This document shows, one piece after another, positions 34,736 through 47,314 of a DNA stretch of 64,000 nucleotides. The stretch is from Mastigias papua (Eukaryota; Cnidaria; Scyphozoa; Rhizostomeae; Mastigiidae). The DNA lies in NCBI GenBank assembly GCA_964019165.1, contig OZ025282.1:5699131-5763130 (forward strand), given 5' to 3'. The notes beneath the pieces are model-generated. The model was not told where the DNA came from and searched no databases. It worked only from the letters and a program-made list of their open reading frames with translations. Both the position numbers and the translations under genes were made by a program. Positions within the stretch are counted from its first letter, which is position 1; each line of letters opens with the position of its first letter.

Positions 34736-35136
34736 TTCCTGCACCTCTATGCCATTTTATCATGACGTAATTAAAGTTTTTTGCTGTTTTTGCTGTTGGT
34801 TTCTGCATGACAGGGTCATTTTTTGATTCACATATTGGCACTTTTGTCCGATTCATTAAGAAAATGCCATGCCTAGGTTTTCCTTTGCTTTTCTATTCAG
34901 ACCATGCGTACTTCCTCCCTTGTGCTTGAGTGCACTGTCACTCACATTGCTTATATAAAATATTTGTTCAGTTTACATATCATCCGTTGGTTCAACATAG
35001 CAAGGGCCTAATATTTTGGCCTACGTTATTAATACTTACATTAGTAGTACTTTTCCTACTACCAAAGAAATAGCAGGAGAGGACCTGGGGACTCCCAGTT
35101 GGGCACAGGTCCATTTAGTTTGGGTGATTTCTTTAG
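34736..35136. other. intergenic region between LSG1 and the CXC gene
   Basis: 400 bp with the LSG1 3' UTR and whatever promoter or 5' exon the CXC gene uses. It ends in TGATTTCTTTAG, a good splice acceptor that coincides with the last in-frame stop before the long reading frame. I could not place an upstream coding exon. Confidence 0.4.
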
Positions 35137-35391
35137 AAAATCAATTGTTTTTACCGAAAGAAGCTGCAGCTGAGTACGGCTAGACAACAATCCCTGGTTG
35201 TTCTTTCAAGTAGACAGGTTGCAGCCCCTGTAAATTTTGAGTCCTCCTACGCCTTTGTCTATAGTGCATCCTTTCCAGCCCCTCGCCCCTCTAATTTTGT
35301 ACCTGCTGATTCTGCTACTGGTAATTGGATTAGTTACCAGTCTCCTTCAGATCACGCTATTATATCACATGGTGAAGATGGTGATGCAAAC

Positions 35392-38300
35392 ATGGAGAAC
35401 TGCGATGCAAATGTTGAAGTTGACGATGCCGTGGCAACAATCATAGGAAATGTCCAGTTTGAGGAATTCACGTCTGAAGTTGTTGGTGGAAGTTTTGCTG
35501 ATGAGAGAATCGATAATGACCAGGCAGAAGAGCAGGATACAAATGAAAGTAAAGTCTTTCCTCCATGCGACGCTGGTGAGCAACATGCATATAAGAAGGA
35601 GAAAAGTCCAAGTAGTGTGGCTTCGAAGCCAAAAAGACAATACATGCAGCGGAAAAAGAGATCTGAAGAAGATGGAAATTACCCAGATATTAAAGCATGG
35701 AAGCCATACATAAACTCACTGATTGATAAAGGAGTTCGTGGTTATTACAAAGCTGTATTGCCGACTTTGCAGAATTCTTGGCCTAGTGTCGAAGATTACT
35801 TGAAGCCTGACATAATTCTGTGGGATTTACAGAAAGAATGTCCAGAGTTGAATGGAAGCAGTTGTCCGAATGAGAACTGTAACGAGCCCTTATCACTTTA
35901 TCCTATTGCGTATACGTATATGATGCGGATCCTTTATGACTTTGAAAAACCAGTGCTACTCGTTACGTCCATGCTGCGTTGCAAAAATGCAAGAGAGCAT
36001 CGATTTTTGGGATATGACCCTCGAATTTTGAAACAGCTGTCGGACCCGGACAGCGTGCCATTTGTACTTTTCCATAAAGTTGGTATGACAAGAGAACTTT
36101 TTAATTCAATAATGAATCAGGTTTCAAATGGTGTTAAGTTTGGACAGATTCAAGACATGTTAAGGAAAAACTACATTCAATCTCATGTAGAGAGGGAAAA
36201 GGCCTACCACACAGCTGTACTCAATTATCAGAAAGATCATGCAGATGAAGAAAGAGAACTTGAAAAATTCCCTAGCATCAAGATAAAAGGACCAAGAAAC
36301 ACCTTTATTGGTCAGTGTTTTCTTCTCGGTTTCAAGGAAAAAGAATACTATTATAAATTATCCATGTCACAACTACTGGCAGATGAGTGGATAAAGTTAG
36401 ACAGTTTGAAGCTCCCAACCAATGTTGGAACCAATGCAAAAGGTGTTTGGAAGAAAGAAGTGGACCATTTATTTTACTGCCAGAATGAGGTGGGCCAAGT
36501 GTTGACATGGCAGTTAACAGGTACAAGTTCTTTTGATGAGATCAGAGAAACCCTTTTGTCCATAAGGGATAGGCATGAACAGATTGGGAAGCAGCTGAAA
36601 GGGTGTTCCACAGGATTTTGCTGTGACTGGAGAGATTTGTTGATGGCAGTTTTTGGGACTGATTTTCAAGTAAAATCAGATATCGAATTTGCAATAGGAA
36701 AGTTATCAGAACGATTGCAGGAAGAAAGTATAATGTATCAGCCATGTATTGATGATTTTCAATTGGTTTTTCAGGACCCAGTTGATACCAATAAAGTTAG
36801 GATTCTCCCAACTGCACAACCAGCTGTTATTTTGAATAATCTGGAACTTTTCAAGGACAAGTGGAAAAAGATCAAGGAAAATGGCAAGACTGTATTGAAT
36901 CATTCAGCATTAAAAGCAATAGAAGAATTGGAGCCCCATATTTTGTGTGGTTGTTACAGTGAAATCATACCATTTCCCAATTGCATTGATAGAAGAGATT
37001 TTCAGCATTCAATGAGGAAGAAAGTGAATAATTGTCGTCTAGGTATTCCAGTCATGGTTGCAATAGCATCTATTGCCCTTCATGAACACAATACTTCAAG
37101 ACAAGAAGAACTTGGAAGAGATACAGCACCTGTTTTGCTGGTTGTACCAGATGAGGAAAAGTTGGCAACAGATGATGTGGAAGGAACAGCTTCAGCTGGA
37201 AATAGTAACCTTCAGTGTTTGACTGTAGAGGTAAATATGAACAAAGCACTTGAAAGTATTGCAACAAGTCAAGCAAAGGCAATCAAGTTTTCTGAACAAA
37301 TTAACTGTAAAGCTTTGCTTAAAGAAGTAGATCACCACTTTACTAAAAGTTCAACTGATCCCAAAGACCATACATATCAAGTGAAAGACAGCAATTTAGA
37401 TGAGGTTATCATAAAGAAAACCATTATGTTCCTTTGCTATACTGAAAGGCTTTCCAGGTTTACTTCTGCTCAACCAGTTAATGACAAGTTGGTTCCTTTT
37501 CTTACTTGTGCATTCCCATTACTCATGCAAGAAAAGGCTGTGGAATTGCCAGAGGTCCAAGAAGAAATCAATACTGGAATGAATATATATGATGAGCTAG
37601 AACCTTTATCATTTTCTGGTGTAGATGATACCAACCATGATGAATCTTTCCTTGTTGCAATAGGAAGAATCTTAAAGATATTCTTGGGAATAGTGCCTAC
37701 CAAGGACGATGAAAGCATAAAATCATTCAAGGACTTGTTGTTGAATCTGAAGTTTGAGTCTGAAATGACTGTTGATAGTATTGTCAAAAATTTAAAAAAA
37801 ATTCTGAAAGGAAAAGGAAAGAGCATTGACACCATGGGATATGCAGATGATTTCAACAGAGGACAGGGCCCAAAGGACCAAGAAATTCTGAAAGATCAAG
37901 ACAAGTGTGATCCTGATCAAATAGTTAAAGATGAAGGCAGTATTGTGGAAACAGCCAGAGTTGAGAAGTCTACATTTGATAATGAAAGGTTGGAAGTAAC
38001 AGAGGAAGAATCTAAACAGAATGATGAGCATAAACTTACAACAGATATTGGAGAATTTGAAATTCTTGTTAGAAACACAGCAAGTTTACTATCAATTCAG
38101 ATATCTATTTTGTCCAGCATGAAAAATTTTCCAGTCATTCCTATATTTCCATATAACCTTTCAAGTTGGTCACCAAATTTTTACCTATTTTTTAAGGGAG
38201 GAATTTTTGTCCCATTGATTTCCAAGGAGAAGCTGAATGATGTGGCAGAGAATGATGAGGAAGAAAGTAAAGAAAGAAGTAGGAAAACCCTTGCAAAAGT

Positions 38301-38922
38301 TAAATGTAGATGTGGACGAGGAAACACAAGTATAACTGATGGTAGATGCTACACTCATGAGAACTCCAAATATATAACAAGATGTATGTGTTTTAGGATG
38401 CAACAGCCTTGTACAAGCAAATGTGATTGTAGAAATTGCAAGAACCCACATGGGGACAGGCCAGTGAAAAGACCATTAGTTGAAAGCACTACAGAAGGGA
38501 TGTTAGGTTCCAGTGTTAAGAGAAAGAGGTATGTTCATCATCATTCAAACTTAAGTAAGGATTTGACTGTGGAGAATTTTCAGACTGGAGCAGGGTTAGA
38601 AGTGAGTCTTGGGAAATGGTCATTAGCAGAAAAGTATTTATTTGAAGCATTGATCAGTGAAATGAAGACAGAAGAGGAATCTTTAACAACTGAAATTGTT
38701 GCACAGAAATTTAATAATGTTGTTCAAGTTGCCACAAACATTAAGGGATTAAAAAATATTGTTGGATTTAAGACTCCAACGCAAATAAATGACAGATTGA
38801 AAGAGCGTGAGAAAGACGTTGAAGAATACCTCTTTATGTATCAATCACAGCTTAATTTGTTTATTGCTAGAAGTGACCCTGATGATAGAACTGATAATGA
38901 AAAGAACATAAGAGGAGTGTAG
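35392..38922 (+). CDS. CXC-domain protein, probably transposase-derived, single long exon
   Basis: 1176 codons from the first ATG; the frame is open from 35137, where a TTTCTTTAG acceptor makes an upstream exon likely, so the N-terminus may be longer. Regions: acidic N-terminus 1-80; basic patch about 83-93; C158PNENC163 and C197/H203, possibly one zinc site; about 290-470 looks like an RNase H-fold transposase (GQVLTWQLTGTSSFDEIRET, FCCDWRDLL with D412, then DIEFAIGKLSERL); Glu/Asp-rich linker about 820-900; about 972-1020 a Tesmin/TSO1-like CXC domain (KCRCGRGN, RCMCFRMQQPC, CDCRNCKNPHG), as in MSL2; about 1074-1092 GKWSLAEKYLFEALI, SANT/Myb-like. CXC domains bind DNA through clustered zinc. 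Assignment to a transposase family (KDZ-like) is inference. No terminal repeats were found, so a domesticated gene is as likely as a living element. Function unknown. Confidence 0.75.
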   Translation: MENCDANVEVDDAVATIIGNVQFEEFTSEVVGGSFADERIDNDQAEEQDTNESKVFPPCDAGEQHAYKKEKSPSSVASKPKRQYMQRKKRSEEDGNYPDIKAWKPYINSLIDKGVRGYYKAVLPTLQNSWPSVEDYLKPDIILWDLQKECPELNGSSCPNENCNEPLSLYPIAYTYMMRILYDFEKPVLLVTSMLRCKNAREHRFLGYDPRILKQLSDPDSVPFVLFHKVGMTRELFNSIMNQVSNGVKFGQIQDMLRKNYIQSHVEREKAYHTAVLNYQKDHADEERELEKFPSIKIKGPRNTFIGQCFLLGFKEKEYYYKLSMSQLLADEWIKLDSLKLPTNVGTNAKGVWKKEVDHLFYCQNEVGQVLTWQLTGTSSFDEIRETLLSIRDRHEQIGKQLKGCSTGFCCDWRDLLMAVFGTDFQVKSDIEFAIGKLSERLQEESIMYQPCIDDFQLVFQDPVDTNKVRILPTAQPAVILNNLELFKDKWKKIKENGKTVLNHSALKAIEELEPHILCGCYSEIIPFPNCIDRRDFQHSMRKKVNNCRLGIPVMVAIASIALHEHNTSRQEELGRDTAPVLLVVPDEEKLATDDVEGTASAGNSNLQCLTVEVNMNKALESIATSQAKAIKFSEQINCKALLKEVDHHFTKSSTDPKDHTYQVKDSNLDEVIIKKTIMFLCYTERLSRFTSAQPVNDKLVPFLTCAFPLLMQEKAVELPEVQEEINTGMNIYDELEPLSFSGVDDTNHDESFLVAIGRILKIFLGIVPTKDDESIKSFKDLLLNLKFESEMTVDSIVKNLKKILKGKGKSIDTMGYADDFNRGQGPKDQEILKDQDKCDPDQIVKDEGSIVETARVEKSTFDNERLEVTEEESKQNDEHKLTTDIGEFEILVRNTASLLSIQISILSSMKNFPVIPIFPYNLSSWSPNFYLFFKGGIFVPLISKEKLNDVAENDEEESKERSRKTLAKVKCRCGRGNTSITDGRCYTHENSKYITRCMCFRMQQPCTSKCDCRNCKNPHGDRPVKRPLVESTTEGMLGSSVKRKRYVHHHSNLSKDLTVENFQTGAGLEVSLGKWSLAEKYLFEALISEMKTEEESLTTEIVAQKFNNVVQVATNIKGLKNIVGFKTPTQINDRLKEREKDVEEYLFMYQSQLNLFIARSDPDDRTDNEKNIRGV

Positions 38923-40150
38923 CAATTAGTGTCACAAGACCAAGACTATGCAAGTGTGAAGTATATTATGATAATGGCATTATTGATTTAATTCATTGGA
39001 TTACTCTGAAGCAGTGGAGCACAGCAGGGTGGCAGCAGCAAGAGAAATGGAAATGAATTTCAAATTTGTTTCAAAGAGAAATGGTTTTTTTAGGGTTTGG
39101 TCTCTGTAAGTGTTTATCAGAGCTTCACCCCAGGCTCTCATGGTCTACTCCTCCCTCTTGTATACATGACAGTGTCCACCTCTACTCAAGGATCTTAGTT
39201 CACATATTACATCATCATGAAAGGGAGAAGGATTGTGAACAATAGGAATGTTATAAGTGGCACCTGCAGATAGGACTCTCTAACTTTGTGTTATTCCCAT
39301 TGGCTTGTATTGGTAGAGATGACAAGAGGTGATTCTCTTAAATGATTATATGTTTGAATATGGGGGGGGGGGGTAGGAAGAAGTGCAGTGTCACAAGCAA
39401 CAAGCCTGTTTAAATTCATCTCTCCACTCTCTTAAATCTCATGAAGATCTATCTCTATTTTTTACAGTTATAGTTACTGGACATAAAACATGAACTTTGT
39501 TAATTCCAGCTGTTCAATATGAATGTGATAATTGCTTTTCAGATAACAACTACACATTTATTTTGCTATATATTGACAGTTTGTTTGTAAAACATATATG
39601 AATGCAAAATTGGTAGATCTGAAGCATGCTTAGGTAGTGTATTCAGAGTATGTTGTGCTGGACCCAGTGCTCTTGTACATTGGCCAATTCTCCTAGTCTG
39701 GACCATACTGACAAAGAAAGTGGTGTATAGTGTATAGTGTATTTCTGTGCTACTTTGAATATCACCAATATACTCTATCATGAGTACTCTTTATGAAGTA
39801 ACAGGGGGAGGAAATGATGATATAACTCAGGGGGAGCCAAACCAATGATTATAGCTGATAGCATGGGGGGGGCGATGTCAAGAATGGCCTATAAGTTCAT
39901 GGCATAATATGTCAATGCTCCCTTTCCGTATCTCTTAAAATCCTTCTTCTTTACAGTCATTTCAGTTCTATGATGCCAATTAGTGTATTTGTCTTCCTAC
40001 CTACAGCTCTCAGTACTTGTAACTGCATGCTCCCATACAGATTCATTGCCATAACTTAAACAACAACTGCTTGTCTTACTTTTTCTATTCTAGAAAAACC
40101 TCCAGAAAACAGCTATACATAAACACTTCCATTTTTGCTATAAATTACTG
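38923..40150. other. 3' flank of the CXC gene
   Basis: About 1.2 kb without a gene. It includes the CXC gene 3' UTR, a run of about 12 G at 39361 and an interspersed repeat at 39345-39900. No canonical AATAAA stands out close behind the stop. Confidence 0.45.
39345..39900 (+). repeat. interspersed repeat, copy 1 (pairs with 57335-57785)
   Basis: Matches 57335-57785 in the same orientation: TTTAAATTCATCTCTYCACT, AAATCTCATG, TTACAGTTACTRGACATWAAACATGA-type words, then a GGGGGAGG block and ACCAATGAYTAYAG further right in the same order. No coding frame. Confidence 0.65.
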
Positions 40151-40154
40151 CTTC

Positions 40155-40481
40155 TCCTTAAAGTTGATAGCTGGTAATCACCAAATTGAAAAGTGATTAA
40201 ATTGACCCAGTTTTGCCTAGAATGTCAGCCTATACCCTTAGCATTTTGCCAACCACTGACCAACATTAACATTCATTAATTTGGCTTCCAGATTGAGAGG
40301 TGACGACATTCAGCAATTTTCAGGTAACAAATAACTGTATATCCTTGGCATTTTTCCCCAGAAATGATCCACAGTGACCTTCATTTCTTTTCACTAACCA
40401 TTGAAAAGTACTGACAATGGGCCATTTTCGCCCAAACCATAAAGCTATAGCCTTGCTACTTTGACCAACAACGACCACACA
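40155..40481. repeat. diverged edge monomers of the 118-bp satellite
   Basis: Two to three decayed units precede the uniform array: ATTGAAAAGTGATTAAATTG near 40187, ATTGAGAGGTGACG near 40292, ATTGAAAAGTACTGACAATG near 40402, each followed by recognisable but mutated TATAGCCTT or TATATCCTT words. Divergence falls towards the array, as expected for satellite edges. Confidence 0.75.
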
Positions 40482-43400
40482 TTAACTGATTTTGATTGCA
40501 GATTGAAAAGTGATGAAAATGAGCCATTTTTGGCCAAAAAGTAAGGCTATAGCCTTGGTATTTTGCTCAAAAATGACCCAAAAATGACCAAATTTGAAAT
40601 TGATTGATTTTGATTGCAGATTGAAAAGTGATGAAAATGAGCCATTTTTGGCCAAAAAGTAAGGCTATAGCCTTGGTATTTTGCTCAAAAATGACCCAAA
40701 AATGACCAAATTTGAAATTGATTGATTTTGATTGCAGATTGAAAAGTGATGAAAATGAGCCATTTTTGGCCAAAAAGTAAGGCTATAGCCTTGGTATTTT
40801 GCTCAAAAATGACCCAAAAATGACCAAATTTGAAATTGATTGATTTTGATTGCAGATTGAAAAGTGATGAAAATGAGCCATTTTTGGCCAAAAAGTAAGG
40901 CTATAGCCTTGGTATTTTGCTCAAAAATGACCCAAAAATGACCAAATTTCAAATTGATTGATTTTGATTGCAGATTGAAAAGTGATGAAAATGAGCCATT
41001 TTTGGCCAAAAAGTAAGGCTATAGCCTTGGTATTTTGCTCAAAAATGACCCAAAAATGACCAAATTTCAAATTGATTGATTTTGATTGCAGATTGAAAAG
41101 TGATGAAAATGAGCCATTTTTGGCCAAAAAGTAAGGTTATAGCCTTGGTATTTTGCTCAAAAATGACCCAAAAATGACCAAATTTGACATTGATTGACTT
41201 TGATTGCAGATTGAAAAGTGATGAAAATGAGCCATTTTTGGCCAAAAAGTAAGGCTATAGCCTTGGTATTTTGCTCAAACATGACCCAAACATGACCAAA
41301 TTTGAAATTGATTGATTTTGATTGCAGATTGAAAAGTGATGAAAATGAGCCATTTTTGGCCAAAAAGTAAGGCTATAGCCTTGGTATTTTGCTCAAAAAT
41401 GACCCAAAAATGACCAAATTTGAAATTGATTGATTTTGATTGCAGATTGAAAAGTGATGAAAATGAGCCATTTTTGGCCAAAAAGTAAGGCTATAGCCTT
41501 GGTATTTTGCTCAAAAATGACCCAAAAATGACCAAATTTCAAATTGATTGATTTTGATTGCAGATTGAAAAGTGATGAAAATGAGCCATTTTTGGCCAAA
41601 AAGTAAGGCTATAGCCTTGGTATTTTGCTCAAAAATGACCCAAAAATGACCAAATTTGAAATTGATTGATTTTGATTGCAGATTGAAAAGTGATGAAAAT
41701 GAGCCATTTTTGGCCAAAAAGTAAGGCTATAGCCTTGGTATTTTGCTCAAAAATGACCCAAAAATGACCAAATTTCAAATTGATTGATTTTGATTGCAGA
41801 TTGAAAAGTGATGAAAATGAGCCATTTTTGGCCAAAAAGTAAGGCTATAGCCTTGGTATTTTGCTCAAAAATGACCCAAAAATGACCAAATTTGAAATTG
41901 ATTGATTTTGATTGCAGATTGAAAAGTGATGAAAATGAGCCATTTTTGGCCAAAACGTAAGGTTATAGCCTTGGTATTTTGCTCAAAAATGACCCAAAAA
42001 TGACCAAATTTGACATTGATTGACTTTGATTGCAGATTGAAAAGTGATGAAAATGAGCCATTTTTGGCCAAAAAGTAAGGCTATAGCCTTGGTATTTTGC
42101 TCAAAAATGACCCAAAAATGACCAAATTTGAAATTGATTGATTTTGATTGCAGATTGAAAAGTGATGAAAATGAGCCATTTTTGGCCAAAAAGTAAGGCT
42201 ATAGCCTTGGTATTTTGCTCAAAAATGACCCAAAAATGACCAAATTTGAAATTGATTGATTTTGATTGCAGATTGAAAAGTGATGAAAATGAGCCATTTT
42301 TGGCCAAAAAGTAAGGCTATAGCCTTGGTATTTTGCTCAAAAATGACCCAAAAATGACCAAATTTCAAATTGATTGATTTTGATTGCAGATTGAAAAGTG
42401 ATGAAAATGAGCCATTTTTGGCCAAAAAGTAAGGCTATAGCCTTGGTATTTTGCTCAAAAATGACCCAAAAATGACCAAATTTCAAATTGATTGATTTTG
42501 ATTGCAGATTGAAAAGTGATGAAAATGAGCCATTTTTGGCCAAAAAGTAAGGCTATAGCCTTGGTATTTTGCTCAAAAATGACCCAAAAATGACCAAATT
42601 TGAAATTGATTGATTTTGATTGCAGATTGAAAAGTGATGAAAATGAGCCATTTTTGGCCAAAAAGTAAGGCTATAGCCTTGGTATTTTGCTCAAAAATGA
42701 CCCAAAAATGACCAAATTTGAAATTGATTGATTTTGATTGCAGATTGAAAAGTGATGAAAATGAGCCATTTTTGGCCAAAAAGTAAGGCTATAGCCTTGG
42801 TATTTTGCTCAAAAATGACCCAAAAATGACCAAATTTCAAATTGATTGATTTTGATTGCAGATTGAAAAGTGATGAAAATGAGCCATTTTTGGCCAAAAA
42901 GTAAGGCTATAGCCTTGGTATTTTGCTCAAAAATGACCCAAAAATGACCAAATGTGAAATTGATTGATTTTGATTGCAGATTGAAAAGTGATGAAAATGA
43001 GCCATTTTTGGCCAAAACGTAAGGTTATAGCCTTGGTATTTTGCTCAAAAATGACCCAAAAATGACCAAATTTGACATTGATTGACTTTGATTGCAGATT
43101 GAAAAGTGATGAAAATGAGCCATTTTTGGCCAAAAAGTAAGGCTATAGCCTTGGTATTTTGCTCAAAAATGACCCAAAAATGACCAAATTTGAAATTGAT
43201 TGATTTTGATTGCAGATTGAAAAGTGATGAAAATGAGCCATTTTTGGCCAAAAAGTAAGGCTATAGCCTTGGTATTTTGCTCAAAAATGACCCAAAAATG
43301 ACCAAATTTCAAATTGATTGATTTTGATTGCAGATTGAAAAGTGATGAAAATGAGCCATTTTTGGCCAAAAAGTAAGGCTATAGCCTTGGTATTTTGCTC

Positions 43401-44208
43401 AAAAATGACCCAAAAATGACCAAATTTCAAATTGATTGATTTTGATTGCAGATTGAAAAGTGATGAAAATGAGCCATTTTTGGCCAAAAAGTAAGGCTAT
43501 AGCCTTGGTATTTTGCTCAAAAATGACCCAAAAATGACCAAATTTCAAATTGATTGATTTTGATTGCAGATTGAAAAGTGATGAAAATGAGCCATTTTTG
43601 GCCAAAAAGTAAGGCTATAGCCTTGGTATTTTGCTCAAAAATGACCCAAAAATGACCAAATTTGAAATTGATTGATTTTGATTGCAGATTGAAAAGTGAT
43701 GAAAATGAGCCATTTTTGGCCAAAAAGTAAGGCTATAGCCTTGGTATTTTGCTCAAAAATGACCCAAAAATGACCAAATTTGAAATTGATTGATTTTGAT
43801 TGCAGATTGAAAAGTGATGAAAATGAGCCATTTTTGGCCAAAAAGTAAGGCTATAGCCTTGGTATTTTGCTCAAAAATGACCCAAAAATGACCAAATTTG
43901 AAATTGATTGATTTTGATTGCAGATTGAAAAGTGATGAAAATGAGCCATTTTTGGCCAAAAAGTAAGGCTATAGCCTTGGTATTTTGCTCAAAAATGACC
44001 CAAAAATGACCAAATTTCAAATTGATTGATTTTGATTGCAGATTGAAAAGTGATGAAAATGAGCCATATTTGGCCAAAAAGTAAGGTTATAGCCTTGGTA
44101 TTTTGCTCAAAAATGACCCAAAAATGACCAAATTTGAAATTGATTGATTTTGATTGCAGATTGAAAAGTGATGAAAATGAGCCATTTTTGGCCAAAAAGT
44201 AAGGCTAT

Positions 44209-44606
44209 TTTTTTTGTGGTAGCTGGCTTCTTTTAGCTATTCCATCCCGGCCAACACCCTATTGTCTTGCATTAAACAAACAATGGTAGTCGGAGTAGGA
44301 GCGAATTTCGAATGTACGCGGATTATTTGTAAAACGATATTTAATTTTGCCATCTATTGTCCAAACGCTGTCCACATTCAATAGTCTACGATTTTTACTT
44401 ACCTCATTAAATATCATTTTAATGCCAGGCGCTAAATCTTCGTATATCTTCACATTCCTTGCATTCTTTTTCCTCCTCATTACACTTTCTTTCGTCTTGT
44501 GACTCAGAAACTTCACAAGAATACTCCTTGGATTGCCATTGTGAACACGGCCAACACGGTGAACTATTTCTATTTCTTCCGAAGAAATGTCAACATCAAT
44601 TTCATT
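44209..44606 (-). mobile_element. non-LTR retrotransposon ORF1 fragment inside satellite, copy 1
   Basis: On the reverse strand, about 115 codons ending at the stop 44259-44261: EIVHRVGRVHNGNPRSILVK, then KFLSHKTKESVMRRKK, KIYEDLAPGIKM, VWTIDGKIKYRF. This order (RVG, PR-I-VKF, K-A-VYINEDL, WT-DGKI) is that of the C-terminal part of ORF1 proteins in many LINEs. A run of eight A on the reverse strand borders it at 44209, like a short poly(A) tail. It breaks the monomer within AAGGCTATAGCCTT, with loss of a few bases. No reverse transcriptase is present. Confidence 0.75.
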
Positions 44607-47314
44607 GGTATTTTGCTCAAAAATGACCCAAAAGTGACCAAATTTGAAATTGATTGATTTTGATTGCAGATTGAAAAGTGATGAAAATGAGCCATTTTTG
44701 GCCAAAAAGTAAGGCTATAGCCTTGGTATTTTGCTCAAAAATGACCCAAAAATGACCAAATTTCAAATTGATTGATTTTGATTGCAGATTGAAAAGTGAT
44801 GAAAATGAGCCATTTTTGGCCAAAAAGTAAGGCTATAGCCTTGGTATTTTGCTCAAAAATGACCCAAAAATGACCAAATTTCAAATTGATTGACTTTGAT
44901 TGCAGATTGAAAAGTGATGAAAATGAGCCATTTTTGGCCAAAAAGTAAGGCTATAGCCTTGGTATTTTGCTCAAAAATGACCCAAAAATGACCAAATTTG
45001 AAATTGATTGATTTTGATTGCAGATTGAAAAGTGATGAAAATGAGCCATTTTTGGCCAAAACGTAAGGTTATAGCCTTGGTATTTTGCTCAAAAATGACC
45101 CAAAAATGACCAAATTTGACATTGATTGACTTTGATTGCAGATTGAAAAGTGATGAAAATGAGCCATTTTTGGCCAAAAAGTAAGGCTATAGCCTTGGTA
45201 TTTTGCTCAAAAATGACCCAAAAATGACCAAATTTGAAATTGATTGATTTTGATTGCAGATTGAAAAGTGATGAAAATGAGCCATTTTTGGCCAAAAAGT
45301 AAGGCTATAGCCTTGGTATTTTGCTCAAAAATGACCCAAAAATGACCAAATTTGAAATTGATTGATTTTGATTGCAGATTGAAAAGTGATGAAAATGAGC
45401 CATTTTTGGCCAAAAAGTAAGGCTATAGCCTTGGTATTTTGCTCAAAAATGACCCAAAAATGACCAAATTTCAAATTGATTGATTTTGATTGCAGATTGA
45501 AAAGTGATGAAAATGAGCCATTTTTGGCCAAAAAGTAAGGCTATAGCCTTGGTATTTTGCTCAAAAATGACCCAAAAATGACCAAATTTCAAATTGATTG
45601 ATTTTGATTGCAGATTGAAAAGTGATGAAAATGAGCCATTTTTGGCCAAAAAGTAAGGCTATAGCCTTGGTATTTTGCTCAAAAATGACCCAAAAATGAC
45701 CAAATTTGAAATTGATTGATTTTGATTGCAGATTGAAAAGTGATGAAAATGAGCCATTTTTGGCCAAAAAGTAAGGCTATAGCCTTGGTATTTTGCTCAA
45801 AAATGACCCAAAAATGACCAAATTTGAAATTGATTGATTTTGATTGCAGATTGAAAAGTGATGAAAATGAGCCATTTTTGGCCAAAAAGTAAGGCTATAG
45901 CCTTGGTATTTTGCTCAAAAATGACCCAAAAATGACCAAATTTCAAATTGATTGATTTTGATTGCAGATTGAAAAGTGATGAAAATGAGCCATTTTTGGC
46001 CAAAAAGTAAGGCTATAGCCTTGGTATTTTGCTCAAAAATGACCCAAAAATGACCAAATGTGAAATTGATTGATTTTGATTGCAGATTGAAAAGTGATGA
46101 AAATGAGCCATTTTTGGCCAAAACGTAAGGTTATAGCCTTGGTATTTTGCTCAAAAATGACCCAAAAATGACCAAATTTGACATTGATTGACTTTGATTG
46201 CAGATTGAAAAGTGATGAAAATGAGCCATTTTTGGCCAAAAAGTAAGGCTATAGCCTTGGTATTTTGCTCAAAAATGACCCAAAAATGACCAAATTTGAA
46301 ATTGATTGATTTTGATTGCAGATTGAAAAGTGATGAAAATGAGCCATTTTTGGCCAAAAAGTAAGGCTATAGCCTTGGTATTTTGCTCAAAAATGACCCA
46401 AAAATGACCAAATTTGAAATTGATTGATTTTGATTGCAGATTGAAAAGTGATGAAAATGAGCCATTTTTGGCCAAAAAGTAAGGCTATAGCCTTGGTATT
46501 TTGCTCAAAAATGACCCAAAAATGACCAAATTTCAAATTGATTGATTTTGATTGCAGATTGAAAAGTGATGAAAATGAGCCATTTTTGGCCAAAAAGTAA
46601 GGCTATAGCCTTGGTATTTTGCTCAAAAATGACCCAAAAATGACCAAATTTCAAATTGATTGATTTTGATTGCAGATTGAAAAGTGATGAAAATGAGCCA
46701 TTTTTGGCCAAAAAGTAAGGCTATAGCCTTGGTATTTTGCTCAAAAATGACCCAAAAATGACCAAATTTGAAATTGATTGATTTTGATTGCAGATTGAAA
46801 AGTGATGAAAATGAGCCATTTTTGGCCAAAAAGTAAGGCTATAGCCTTGGTATTTTGCTCAAAAATGACCCAAAAATGACCAAATTTGAAATTGATTGAT
46901 TTTGATTGCAGATTGAAAAGTGATGAAAATGAGCCATTTTTGGCCAAAAAGTAAGGCTATAGCCTTGGTATTTTGCTCAAAAATGACCCAAAAATGACCA
47001 AATTTGAAATTGATTGATTTTGATTGCAGATTGAAAAGTGATGAAAATGAGCCATTTTTGGCCAAAAAGTAAGGCTATAGCCTTGGTATTTTGCTCAAAA
47101 ATGACCCAAAAATGACCAAATTTCAAATTGATTGATTTTGATTGCAGATTGAAAAGTGATGAAAATGAGCCATATTTGGCCAAAAAGTAAGGTTATAGCC
47201 TTGGTATTTTGCTCAAAAATGACCCAAAAATGACCAAATTTGAAATTGATTGATTTTGATTGCAGATTGAAAAGTGATGAAAATGAGCCATTTTTGGCCA
47301 AAAAGTAAGGCTAT

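Noticed and set aside
44259..44705. 148-codon reverse frame joining satellite to ORF1 sequence
   Set aside because: Chance fusion at the insertion junction; only the ORF1-like part has family resemblance. The same holds at 47365-47811.
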